From the NCBI GenBank assembly GCA_016713985.1, contig JADJOD010000009.1, forward strand, positions 62,001 to 126,000: DNA of 64,000 nt. Reading direction: 5' to 3'. The notes under the pieces were generated by a model that was given only the letters and a program-made list of their open reading frames with translations, was not told where the DNA came from and made no database searches. This document shows, in pieces, positions 41,180 to 50,200 of this stretch. How positions within the stretch are numbered: the stretch's first letter is position 1; every line of letters begins with the position of its first letter. Source of the DNA: Lewinellaceae bacterium (GTDB lineage Bacteria > Bacteroidota > Bacteroidia > Chitinophagales > Saprospiraceae). The position numbers were made by a program, and so were the translations under genes.

Positions 41180-41187
41180 CATATTTG
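41180..41187 (+). promoter_or_regulatory. Candidate -7 element (CATATTTG) for the DUF488 cassette
   Basis: CATATTTG followed by CAG has one mismatch to TAnnTTTG and lies 31 bases before the ATG at 41219. A TTG at about 41153 is slightly too far upstream to be a good -33 element. Confidence 0.4.
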
Positions 41188-41218
41188 CAGGCGACAATTT
41201 ATCAACCTCAGGAAGGTT

Positions 41219-41851
41219 ATGGAAAAACTGGTCTTTACCGTCGGGCATTCCAACCACGAGCCGGAATATTTTGTACAACTTTTGCAGGCGCACGATGTGA
41301 ATTGTGTGGTAGACGTTCGTTCTGTTGCAGCCAGCGCCCGCAATCCGGGGTTCAACAAGAAACCTCTGGAAGCCTTTTTGCTCCAACACGACATCCGGTA
41401 CCTGCATTTCGAACAGGGGTTCGGAGCGCGGCAGGAAAACCCTTCCCTGCACGATGAAAGCGGGCAGGTTGATTTTGAAAAAGTTCAGCGCACGGCTGCC
41501 TTCCTCGAAGCGGTACAACGGCTGGAACGCGGGCTGGAAAAAGGATTTCGTATTGCGTTGATGTGCTCTGAAGCCAATCCGCTGGACTGCCATCGTTTTT
41601 CCATGATCAGCGGTTATCTGCAACAACACGGTTTTTCGATTTGGCATATTCTCAAAGATGCTTCACTTGCCAACCATCCGGACCTGGAATCCGAACTCCT
41701 GGAAAAATATCGGAAAAAACTACCCCGGCCGTCACTTTTTGAGCCGGATATCGCAGAATCGGATCGCCTGAACAGCGCTTACCGGCTGCATAACCGGGAT
41801 ATTGGCTGGTCACAAAAATCGACATCCGGGGTCTCCGAAGGTGAATGGTAG
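41219..41851 (+). CDS. DUF488-family protein, first of two in the cassette
   Basis: The ATG at 41219 begins MEKLVFTVGHSNHE, the canonical DUF488 start; the frame is open upstream but has no better start. The 210-residue protein has TVGHS (7-11), VVDVRS (30-35), NPGFNKKPL, and LMCSEANPLDCHR with Cys116 and the CHR motif at 124-126. These conserved residues suggest a nucleic-acid- or metal-binding or thiol-based enzyme, but no biochemical function is established to my knowledge. A second DUF488 gene and a dual OB gene follow within 46 and 32 bases. The length and the two Cys positions match the second copy, although overall sequence is diverged. Confidence 0.85.
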   Translation: MEKLVFTVGHSNHEPEYFVQLLQAHDVNCVVDVRSVAASARNPGFNKKPLEAFLLQHDIRYLHFEQGFGARQENPSLHDESGQVDFEKVQRTAAFLEAVQRLERGLEKGFRIALMCSEANPLDCHRFSMISGYLQQHGFSIWHILKDASLANHPDLESELLEKYRKKLPRPSLFEPDIAESDRLNSAYRLHNRDIGWSQKSTSGVSEGEW

Positions 41852-41897
41852 CCGCTTCCCCGATATTAGTCTGAGTAACCCGTTCATCGAACCTGTC

Positions 41898-42338
41898 ATG
41901 ATTAAAATATATACCATCGGCTTTACCGAAAAATCAGCAGAACAGTTTTTTGGTCTGCTCACAAATCACGATGTCGCCTGCATCACCGATACCCGGGTGA
42001 GCAACACCGGCCAACTGGCTGGATTCGCCAAGGGGCAGGACCTCGCCTTTTTTGCCAAAACCATCGGAAATATCTTATACAACCATCATCTCGACCTGGC
42101 TCCCGCCAAAGAAATGCTGGTGCGCTACCGGGCCAAAGAAATCAGTTGGGAAGAGTACGAATCGGAATACCTCAACCTGATCGATATGCGCCGCGTAAAA
42201 CAGCGATTCCCGGTTGAGTCCCTGCACCGGCATTGCCTGCTCTGCAGCGAACACGGCCCGGAGCGTTGCCATCGCCGGCTACTCGCCGAATACCTGCAAG
42301 CAGGCCGCCCTGACGTGGAAATTGTTCACCTGAAATAG
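41898..42338 (+). CDS. DUF488-family protein, second of two in the cassette
   Basis: The 146-residue protein starts MIKIYTIGFTEKSAEQFF. It is a compact DUF488 with TIGFT, ITDTRVSNTGQLAGF, and CSEHGPERCHRR. Cys116 and Cys124-His-Arg fall at the same residue numbers as in the upstream copy. It lacks the long C-terminal region of that copy. Pairs of unlike DUF488 proteins next to a dual OB protein suggest a heteromeric complex, which is inference. It starts 46 bases after the first copy and was probably co-transcribed. Confidence 0.87.
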   Translation: MIKIYTIGFTEKSAEQFFGLLTNHDVACITDTRVSNTGQLAGFAKGQDLAFFAKTIGNILYNHHLDLAPAKEMLVRYRAKEISWEEYESEYLNLIDMRRVKQRFPVESLHRHCLLCSEHGPERCHRRLLAEYLQAGRPDVEIVHLK

Positions 42339-42370
42339 ATCCTCATCTCCCTCATCAGAAGTATGGACCC

Positions 42371-43027
42371 ATGAAAAAAATGTTTATCTGCCTTGCCAAT
42401 TCCAAAAAATACGGCGGACGATGCCTCGCAGGTATAGAGGCCTGCCGCGATGAATCCGGTACATTGCAAATTATTCGCGATACCAATGACCTCCCCAAGT
42501 GGATTCGACCCGTTTCGCACAGCGCGTATGGCGAAATACCCGAAAAATTAGTCAAACACCTGCGCCTTTGCGACCTGGTTTCTTTTGAAATGGAAACCGC
42601 CTGTCCGATTGAATTTCAACGGGAAAATGTCTTTTTCCTGGGATTTACATTCGAAAAAACGGGGAATATTAATTTGAAAATCAATAACTTAGTCCAATTG
42701 GTCGACACGCGGGAAAGTTTGTTGGGCAACTGCCGAAAATCGCTTTCCTCGTCAGAAATTGCTATTCTCGATCATTCCATCGTCCTGATCCGAACGGAAT
42801 CGGCTTCCGTTCGGCTGTACGAAATTGGCGCTACCCACCTGCGCATGATTTTTTACTATCAGGGTACGGAATACGACTTGCCAGTGACTGATATTGATTT
42901 TTACCTGCAATGGATCGACACACCGGGTTTGCTATCCTCAAAAACGGACCTGTTCCTCTGTATTTCCCTCAGCCGGGAAAAAGAAGGCTATTATTACAAG
43001 TTGGTGGCGGGAGTTTTGCCGGTATAA
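42371..43027 (+). CDS. Dual OB-containing domain protein
   Basis: The 218-residue protein starts MKKMFICLANSKKYGGRCLA, with WIRPVS at 44-49. CLANSxKxGGRCxAG followed by WIRPVS is the signature of the dual OB-fold (DuOB) domain seen in bacterial conflict-type gene neighbourhoods. OB folds usually bind single-stranded nucleic acid or nucleotides. The second half (INLKINNLVQLVDTRES, LYEIGATHLRMIFYYQG) is beta-rich, fitting a second OB fold. It is A/T-richer than its neighbours, which hints at transfer. It completes the cassette with the two DUF488 genes. No catalytic site is visible. Confidence 0.75.
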   Translation: MKKMFICLANSKKYGGRCLAGIEACRDESGTLQIIRDTNDLPKWIRPVSHSAYGEIPEKLVKHLRLCDLVSFEMETACPIEFQRENVFFLGFTFEKTGNINLKINNLVQLVDTRESLLGNCRKSLSSSEIAILDHSIVLIRTESASVRLYEIGATHLRMIFYYQGTEYDLPVTDIDFYLQWIDTPGLLSSKTDLFLCISLSREKEGYYYKLVAGVLPV

Positions 43028-43067
43028 ACGCTCTGTAAAACGGCTCATTTTGTCACCTGCACGGCTC

Positions 43068-44792
43068 CTATTCTCCAAACCGAAAATCCACCGTTCTGCC
43101 GCCGGCTTTCAGGGCCCCGTTTTCCGTCGAATATCGTTTTCCGGCGGGGATCAGCACCAATACCCGCGCGGCATCGGGCGATAACCCGATCCGGATGTTT
43201 CCGCGGACGCCACGATGTAAAAAGGTTCGGCTGACGGTGTCATACACGTCTACTTTTTTTGCGCCGGCCTGCATTTGCACGGTTTGGGCCGTGGCATAGG
43301 GGTTAAAAAACAGGTATGTGGGGTATGCTTCCTCGCGTTGAAACATATCGGTTGCACGGCAGTCGATTTGCAAAATTTCCGGCACGTCGGTTTTTTGGAT
43401 GGTGCCGCCAAAAAAGCCGACGTGCCCGCTGCCGTACACCGAAAACATGGTTTGTTGCGGCATTCCTTCGTGCCAAAGTGGTCCGTCGCCCTGCGCGAAC
43501 GGCGTGATGCCTTTAAATTGCGGGTAAATCGATTCCTTGATAACACCTTCATAAGCGATTACATTTTTGGTAACCGCCTTGTGTTGCGGGATGGCCTGCA
43601 GGGAGTCGGGCATATCGTAAGGGTAACAAAAGCGGGCGGCGTTGGAGGCATTGAGCGCCCATTTGCCCACTGCGCGGGCGTAGCGCTGGTCGTAACGCAC
43701 CATGGAAGACAGCGGCATCATCAGGTCGAAGGTATTCATCAGGAAGCCGTAGCCGCCGTTGTGAACGGTGCTGCCCGCCAAACCGCTGACGTCGTAGCCG
43801 CCCCAGTTGTCGGCCAGCACGCCCCAGCCTTCGCGCCCGACCGCTGTGCCGTCGAAAGTCCAGTCGAGAAAACGCCGGATGTCGTAATTCGTCCCGGCTT
43901 CTTCGTTCATACGGGCGCCGACGTAGGCGGCGACAGGCATCATGGCTTCGTAAAAACGGTTTTCCTTTTGGTTGTACAAAACGTTCATGGCGTTTTTTGC
44001 GGCGCGGAGGTATTTTTCATCGCCAAATTTGACCCAGGCGGAATACAACACGAACGCATAACCACCTGCCACGTCTTCCTGCGCCGGGATGTGGTTTTTT
44101 CCGGGTTTCATGTTTTTAAAGTCAAAAAAGGAATAACTGTAACTGCTCCCCATCGTTGAATCCGAGCGGTAAAACTGCTCGGCAATCGCGCGCAAAATGT
44201 CGTCGAAACCCGCTTCTTTCGGGTAATAGTTGGCGACGCAGTAAAACAATACGTTGTTGTGTATCTCGTACCAAAAATCGTTGCCATAACCGCCGCCGAT
44301 GTGTGCGCCTTTGTTGGTAAAATTCATAACCACGTTCCAGCCGTTGTCGCGGTTGAAGTAGTTGCGCAACATGCGGACGTAGTTCCTGCCGTCCTGTTTA
44401 CTTTTATCGACCCCCACCAGCGTCGCGCCGAGCACCGCGCCGAGTGCGCCGAGCGCCTCGTGGTTTTCGCCGTTATTTACCGCCGCGCCCATACGAACGT
44501 CGCCCAGCGCCGTATAAATCCCGAACGTCGGTTCCGGAAAATTGCGGCCGGTTTTGTCGAGCCAGATCAGCGGCAGAAATTCGCCTTTTTGTTCAAAATC
44601 AAACACATAGCGGTCAAAATCGAGCGCGGTTTGTTTCCAGTCCCTGTACGCGTAAGGCTTGGGATGGTTGGGCATTTTTTCCACACGCGGGATGGGGCGC
44701 TGCACGACGGGCGACGCTGCGGGTGTAAAATGGGGCTGGCGGGCGCAGGCCGCGAACAGCAAAGCGCAGAAGAGGTACTTTAGTAGGTGCAT
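43068..44792 (-). CDS. Lipoprotein with predicted alpha/alpha-toroid glycosidase-like fold, uncharacterised family
   Basis: The 574-residue protein has a lipobox at LLFAAC (Cys16). It is helical, with motifs LGATLVGVDKSKQDGRNYV (122-140), NDFWYEIHNN (171-180), TNYDIRRFLDWTFDG, NWGGYDVSGLAG (329-340) and MVRYDQRYARAVGKWALN (364-381). A small beta domain follows (FFNPYATAQTVQM). The same motifs occur in the protein at 56153-59273. Repeated helical hairpins with conserved aromatic and acidic residues suggest an (alpha/alpha)6 barrel as in many polysaccharide hydrolases and lyases, but I cannot place it in a CAZy family. Genomic context with GH130 and SusCD supports glycan cleavage. Confidence 0.7.
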   Translation of the reverse strand: MHLLKYLFCALLFAACARQPHFTPAASPVVQRPIPRVEKMPNHPKPYAYRDWKQTALDFDRYVFDFEQKGEFLPLIWLDKTGRNFPEPTFGIYTALGDVRMGAAVNNGENHEALGALGAVLGATLVGVDKSKQDGRNYVRMLRNYFNRDNGWNVVMNFTNKGAHIGGGYGNDFWYEIHNNVLFYCVANYYPKEAGFDDILRAIAEQFYRSDSTMGSSYSYSFFDFKNMKPGKNHIPAQEDVAGGYAFVLYSAWVKFGDEKYLRAAKNAMNVLYNQKENRFYEAMMPVAAYVGARMNEEAGTNYDIRRFLDWTFDGTAVGREGWGVLADNWGGYDVSGLAGSTVHNGGYGFLMNTFDLMMPLSSMVRYDQRYARAVGKWALNASNAARFCYPYDMPDSLQAIPQHKAVTKNVIAYEGVIKESIYPQFKGITPFAQGDGPLWHEGMPQQTMFSVYGSGHVGFFGGTIQKTDVPEILQIDCRATDMFQREEAYPTYLFFNPYATAQTVQMQAGAKKVDVYDTVSRTFLHRGVRGNIRIGLSPDAARVLVLIPAGKRYSTENGALKAGGRTVDFRFGE

Positions 44793-44806
44793 TAATGATT
44801 TTTTTT

Positions 44807-44893
44807 ATTTTTACCACATAGGCACATAGGGTTTTTCACATAGGGCACATAGGGGCCTATGTGAAAAACCCTATGTGCCTATGTGGTAAAAAT
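44807..44893. repeat. Perfect 38-bp inverted repeat with 11-base loop
   Basis: Arms at 44807-44844 and 44856-44893 are exact reverse complements, built from CCACATAGGCACATAGGG and TTTTTCACATAGG units. The loop carries another CACATAGG copy. The right arm touches the stop codon of the MFS gene and the left arm ends 14 bases before the downstream lipoprotein start. It could attenuate the last PUL 2 gene, or be a mobile palindromic repeat. Confidence 0.9.
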
Positions 44894-46132
44894 TCACTTC
44901 TCCAAATCCCGCACAATCCCCTTCATCGCAAACCAGCCCATAAAATGGACCACAGCAATCACCAGCAGCGCGTAGCGCAACGCGGCATACTCGCTCACGT
45001 AACGCGCCAGCACGATAAACAACCCGCAGCCGAACAAACGGCCGAGGTACAAGCCCAGTTCGTGGTTGAAGATATAGGCAAATTCATTGCGTTTTTCTTT
45101 TTCAGCCACCACATCGATCACTCTCAATTGAATGGGGAAATACGCAATGTCGAGCAGCGGCCGGGCAAACAGCAGGCATAAAACAAAAAGAACGGCGCCT
45201 AATGACGAATACAATCCGGCATTGAACAAGGCCCCCAGCACGAACACCGAACAACCGATGCCATAGATGAGCAGACGGTGTTTCGGCGCCGCGACCCTGC
45301 CCAGCACATACAGCAAAATCGCCGACAGAAAAGCCGCGACTCCCTGAATCAAACCCAGGGCGCCTTCTTTTCCTACCAGGCTCATTATCAACATAGTAGG
45401 TGCCGTTACGATGTACCCCTGCGCCACACCTTTAAGCGCGGCGAGGCCGAGCATTTTGTTCCAGAGCCGGTCGAATTTCAGGAATAAAAAGGGCGCTTTT
45501 TTCGGGTTTTGAAACTGGCCGCGATGCACCAGCACGGAAGCAAAAACCGACAAGGCGAATACAAAAACGGTCAGGCAATAATATGCCACGTTGACATTGC
45601 CGCCAAACCAGCCGTTTTTTTCAGTAGTGGCGATAAAGACCCCGGCAGCCAGGGGCACCGCAATGCCGGTGATCGTATAAAAAAATGTTTCTATGCCGTA
45701 GTAATAATTGCGGTTGCCGTCGTGTGTGGTATTAAGCGCCAGAAAATCTCGGTTGGCCCAGAAAAAACCGTAAGACAAACCCATGATCAATCCGGCGAAA
45801 AACACCCCGATTGTGTCCAAACTGTCGAGCGACATCATGGCGAACATAGACACCCCGCTCAGCAACATACCCAGGGAATACAGCCGCGCAATCGGCAGGT
45901 GGTTCAGCAAAAAACCATTGACCATGAAGGTCAGCGGAATGCCGGTGTAAACAGCCAGTTGGAAGATCACCACCAGGCTGATATCCGATGAGTTACGCAT
46001 GATATAGGCTCCGACGAACAATTCGACGATCGGCATCACCAACGCATAAATAAGATTGGTAATCAACAACATGCGCATCCCCAGCGGGTGCGAATTAAAA
46101 AACCCGAATTCAACCCTGAGTTTTTGCAGCAT
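44894..46132 (-). CDS. MFS transporter, likely oligosaccharide permease
   Basis: The 412-residue protein has about 12 hydrophobic helices with typical major facilitator features, for example GVFFAGLIMGLSYGFFWANRD and FNHELGLYLGRLFGCGL. It follows the GH130 gene by 3 bases and is surely co-transcribed. GH130-MFS pairs occur in beta-mannoside utilisation loci of Bacteroidota, where the permease brings the disaccharide across the inner membrane to the cytoplasmic phosphorylase. The substrate here is inferred from this neighbour only. Confidence 0.88.
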   Translation of the reverse strand: MLQKLRVEFGFFNSHPLGMRMLLITNLIYALVMPIVELFVGAYIMRNSSDISLVVIFQLAVYTGIPLTFMVNGFLLNHLPIARLYSLGMLLSGVSMFAMMSLDSLDTIGVFFAGLIMGLSYGFFWANRDFLALNTTHDGNRNYYYGIETFFYTITGIAVPLAAGVFIATTEKNGWFGGNVNVAYYCLTVFVFALSVFASVLVHRGQFQNPKKAPFLFLKFDRLWNKMLGLAALKGVAQGYIVTAPTMLIMSLVGKEGALGLIQGVAAFLSAILLYVLGRVAAPKHRLLIYGIGCSVFVLGALFNAGLYSSLGAVLFVLCLLFARPLLDIAYFPIQLRVIDVVAEKEKRNEFAYIFNHELGLYLGRLFGCGLFIVLARYVSEYAALRYALLVIAVVHFMGWFAMKGIVRDLEK

Positions 46133-46135
46133 GAT

Positions 46136-47185
46136 TTACACCTTGTTTAAAATGTCAGATAAAATGTGCGCAATTGAAAAAGTGGCGCCACAGATGACTT
46201 CGTCCGACGCGCCGTAATACATCGTAATTTCGTCGCCGTCCACGAGGTGCCCGTTTGTAAAAACCACGTTTCCGAAAAAACCCCTGAGTTCGTACTGCTC
46301 CGTAGGTTCCATCAGCGGATCGCGCGAACGCGCCAGCACTTTGGCCGGGTTATCGAGATCGAGCAGTATGGCGCCGAGGCAGTAGCGGTTATTGCTGTCG
46401 GCTCCGTGATAGATTTCGAGCCAGCCCGCTTCGGTTTTTATCGGCGCGGCGCCTGCGCCAACCCGGGCGGAATCCCACCAGCCCTCGCGGGTACGCAGAA
46501 TGCACCGGTGTTCTCCCCAGTGCAGCAGATCGGGAGAAGAAGCGATCCAGATAAAATTGCCGCCGAGCGCAATGCCCGAGGGGCGGTGGAAGCAAAAATG
46601 TTTGCCGCCGATTTTTTCTTCAAAAAGTGCACAATCCTTGTTGTGCGGCGGAATGATCATACCGGTGCGCGAAAAAGTCCGCCAATCGCGGGTACGCATC
46701 AGGCCGACGCCGACGCCGTTTTCAGAAACCTGGGTGTACGTGAGGTGATAGACGCCGTCGATCAGGCTCACCCGGCAATCTTCGATGCCAAAGGTCTCCA
46801 GGGCGCCGTGCCCCAAAATTTTGGTGGGAAAATCTTCCGGTTCATAAAAATGCAATCCGTCATCGCTGCAAACCAGGCGCAGGTGCGAAATCGTAGAAAG
46901 GTACGTTTTGTTTTTGTAGCCCACCATGCGGGCATCCGCCAGGTTGATATCGGGGTCGTTTTTTTCAAATTCCAGGATTTCCATACTTCCGTCTTCCCGA
47001 AGCACCGGAAAAGATATCATACCCTCTTTTTGGCCCGGCCGTTCAGCAACACGCAACAACAACCACGTTTTCCCCTCAAATTGAAATACCCCGGGGTTCA
47101 ACACACACTCGACCACCAATCCCGGCTGACTGGGTTTTATGTCTTTTGTCGTAAGAATAGGATTATTTGAAAATCGCTTAACCAT
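46136..47185 (-). CDS. GH130 beta-mannoside phosphorylase
   Basis: The 349-residue cytosolic enzyme (no signal peptide) is a five-bladed GH130 propeller: VECVLNPGVFQFEGKTWLLL at the start, LADARMVGYKNKTYL, the catalytic acid Asp136 in GIEDCRVS, HNKDCALFEEKIGGKHFCFHRP, and LEIYHGAD. GH130 enzymes use phosphate to cleave beta-mannosyl linkages, for example Man-GlcNAc or mannobiose, giving mannose 1-phosphate. The subfamily cannot be fixed by eye. The MFS gene is 3 bases downstream, and the large LamG protein lies upstream. Confidence 0.9.
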   Translation of the reverse strand: MVKRFSNNPILTTKDIKPSQPGLVVECVLNPGVFQFEGKTWLLLRVAERPGQKEGMISFPVLREDGSMEILEFEKNDPDINLADARMVGYKNKTYLSTISHLRLVCSDDGLHFYEPEDFPTKILGHGALETFGIEDCRVSLIDGVYHLTYTQVSENGVGVGLMRTRDWRTFSRTGMIIPPHNKDCALFEEKIGGKHFCFHRPSGIALGGNFIWIASSPDLLHWGEHRCILRTREGWWDSARVGAGAAPIKTEAGWLEIYHGADSNNRYCLGAILLDLDNPAKVLARSRDPLMEPTEQYELRGFFGNVVFTNGHLVDGDEITMYYGASDEVICGATFSIAHILSDILNKV

Positions 47186-47201
47186 GGAACACGTTTTTTA
47201 A

Positions 47202-47288
<87 letters not shown>

Positions 47289-50200
47289 TTACTGTTTGTT
47301 GAACTTTAACGCGCCCAGGTTTTTCCCCCCCAACACGAAGTTGATCATGTATTCCCCGGCGGGTAATTGTGCACCTGTGAAAACTGCCCTGCCGGTATCT
47401 CGTTTTTGGCAAAACGCGCGTCGTCCACCTGCCTGCCGGCGGTATCGAACACCCGAACCAACAGCGGCTGATTGCCGGTAAAAGCGTGTTTGACGGTCAA
47501 TACATCGGTAGCGGGATTGGGCGAAACGCCCAGGACGAGGTTTTTCAAATCATTGCCTGCCAGGTCACCCGTAGCGGTGGTACCGGTTGTGTAGAGATGC
47601 GCTATTTCTGCGTCGGTCAGCGCCTTGTTGTAAATTTTCACATTATCGAGCGCGCCGATAAAATACTGGCCGCCTTCAATGGGGTTATTGCCGAAACAAA
47701 GCGGACGGGCGGTACTGTTCAGTTTGCCCAGTGTGGGTTTTATTTTTGTTTGCTGGCCATTGACATATACGATGTCGCTCGTGCCGTCGTGTACCATCGT
47801 GACGTACCACCAGAAGGATTTCACCATTTCGTTGCCGTCGCCGCTGTCCATGTCGGAAATAAAGTTGGTGAACTGCGCATTGTTGCTGTTGGTCGTCCAC
47901 ACGATTTTGAGGTGTTGCGGCAGCGATATTTTCCAGCGTTGATCCCAGTGACCAAAGTCCATGACGTAGGCTTCAGCATCCTGAATATTGGTGCTGTCTA
48001 CCCGGATCCAGAATGCGACGGTAGTGTAATCAGAGATCAGTTGTACGGCATTCGGTACCAGGACGGAGTCCAGCGTTCCGTCAAATTTGATGTTCTGACC
48101 GCCGCCGTTGGGGTGGTTCGCCGCTTCAAAAATGGGGTTTCCGCCGATAACGCCGTGGTTGGCATAAGGTGTGGCGTCATTGGCATTGCCGTCGAAAGGA
48201 TAATGCGCAACCATACCCGGCTCGCCCGTATCGATGGGCTGAGTGGTGCTGAGCGTGATTTCGGCGATCCCGGAGTTGTTTCCGGAAAGGTCGAAAGCGT
48301 ACACTTCAAACGTGTACAAGGTCTGAGGATCCAAACCGCCGATGAAGACCGAAAGCGTCGAAGCCGAAACGGTATCGAACACCACGCCGTCAACCAGGAT
48401 TACGTAGCCCGACACCTGCGTATCGTCGGTGGAAGCATCCCAGGTAACCAAAACCGAGTTGGAGGCTGCCGTGCCCGCGAGGTTCCCGGGAACACTCGGC
48501 GGCGTCACATCCGGCGTTTGATCCTGGCCGGAAGTCACCGTGAGTGTCGTGACCAGGGATTCGTTGCCTGCAGCATCCACCGCCGAAACGCCGAAAACAA
48601 AATCGGTGAGCGGCGTAAGACCCGAAACGTTCAGATTCTGATCGGGGGTCGTTGCAATCAGCGCGCCGTCCTGATAAACGTTGTACGCAGCAACACCTGT
48701 GTTATCCGTTGCCGGAAACCACGACAATTGCACATCGGTAAAAGTCACCTCCGCTTTCAGGTTGAGCGGCGCGTCGGGAGCAATGATGTCGGGATTGACG
48801 GGCGCCTGGTTCTGAGCAGCGTACAAAGCGGCAATTTCAACGTCGCTGAGCGCGACATTGTAAACCTGCACTTCGTCCAGCGAGCCGTTAAAAAAGTAGT
48901 TGTTGTCGATCGGGTCGTAACCGATACCGAGCGGTTTGGTCGTCGGGTCGAGTGCGCCGGCTGCATTTTTTTCGTTGACTTTTGCGCCGTTGAAATAAAT
49001 GATGTCCTTGGCGCCGTCGTGCACCATTGCGACGTGCGTCCAGACGCCGAGTGTCAGCGGCGTCCCGGAATCGAGATCGCTGCAGCAGGCGCCGCCCGCG
49101 TGGGTGGTAAAAACCGGTTTGCCATGCGCGGGCATGGAAATTTTCCAGCGCTCCTGCCAGCCGCCGTTCGACAAAACATACACTTCTCCGCTTGCCGGGA
49201 AGGATGCGGGATTGATCCAGAAGCTGATGGTGGTAAACGGGGAATTCAACTGCGGTGAATTGGCAGCAGCCAGCGACTGGCTCGTCCCGTTGAAGGAATA
49301 GGCCTGGTTGGATTTGCCAAAACGGTCGCCGGAAAGTTGCGCGCCCTGCACGGCGGCGTGGTTGCTGTAAGCCGTGGCGTCGTCTCCGTTTCCACTGGAT
49401 TTGTAATCGGCGACGAGGCTGCCGGGTATCACAGGAGTCTGATTTTGAGCCGCATACAAAGCAGCCACTTCCAGATCCGACAAGGCGCGGTTGTAAATCT
49501 GCACCTCGTCGAGGTTGCCGTCGAAAAATCCGCTGTTGTCAATCGGGTCGTAACCGATGCCGAGCGGGTGTTTGGTTTTGTCGAGCGCACCCGTCACGTT
49601 TTTTTCGTTCACTTTCGCGCCGTTAAAATAGATGAGGTCTTTCGTGCCGTCGTGCACCATCACCACGTGCGTCCAGGCGCCGAGGGTCAGCGGAGTACCG
49701 GAGTCCATGTCGCTGCAACAGGCGCCGCCGGCATGGGTGGTGAACACCGGTTTGCCGTGGTTGGGCATGGAGATTTTCCAGCGCTCCTGCCAGCCGCCGT
49801 TCGACAGCAGAAACACCTCGCCGCTGCCGGGGAAAGCATTCGGTTTTACCCAAAAACTGATGGTGGTGTAATCGGATTGCAAAGCCGCCGAATTGGCAGC
49901 CGTGGCGTAACCCGACAAGGCATTGGATCCCCAGCCGTTGCGGTTGGCTACCGCCGTTGCCGTTGCGCCGAGCGCCGCATGGTTGCCGAACTGGGTGGCA
50001 TCCGTGCCGTTGCCGTTCAGGCTGTATGACGCCACGAGGTCGGCGGGTGTGCCGGGAAAAGTGGATTGGTTGGTGTATAAAGCGCCGATTTCCGCGTCGG
50101 AAAGGGCATAATTGTAAATCTGTACCTCATCCAAAGCGCCGTCGAACCAGTTGCCGCCGTCGATCGGGTTGTAGCCGATGCCGAGGGGTTTACCGGTCGG

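Noticed and set aside
47486..49258. 590-residue open frame on the plus strand
   Set aside because: It is antisense to the LamG repeat protein and repeats along with it; no independent coding signal.
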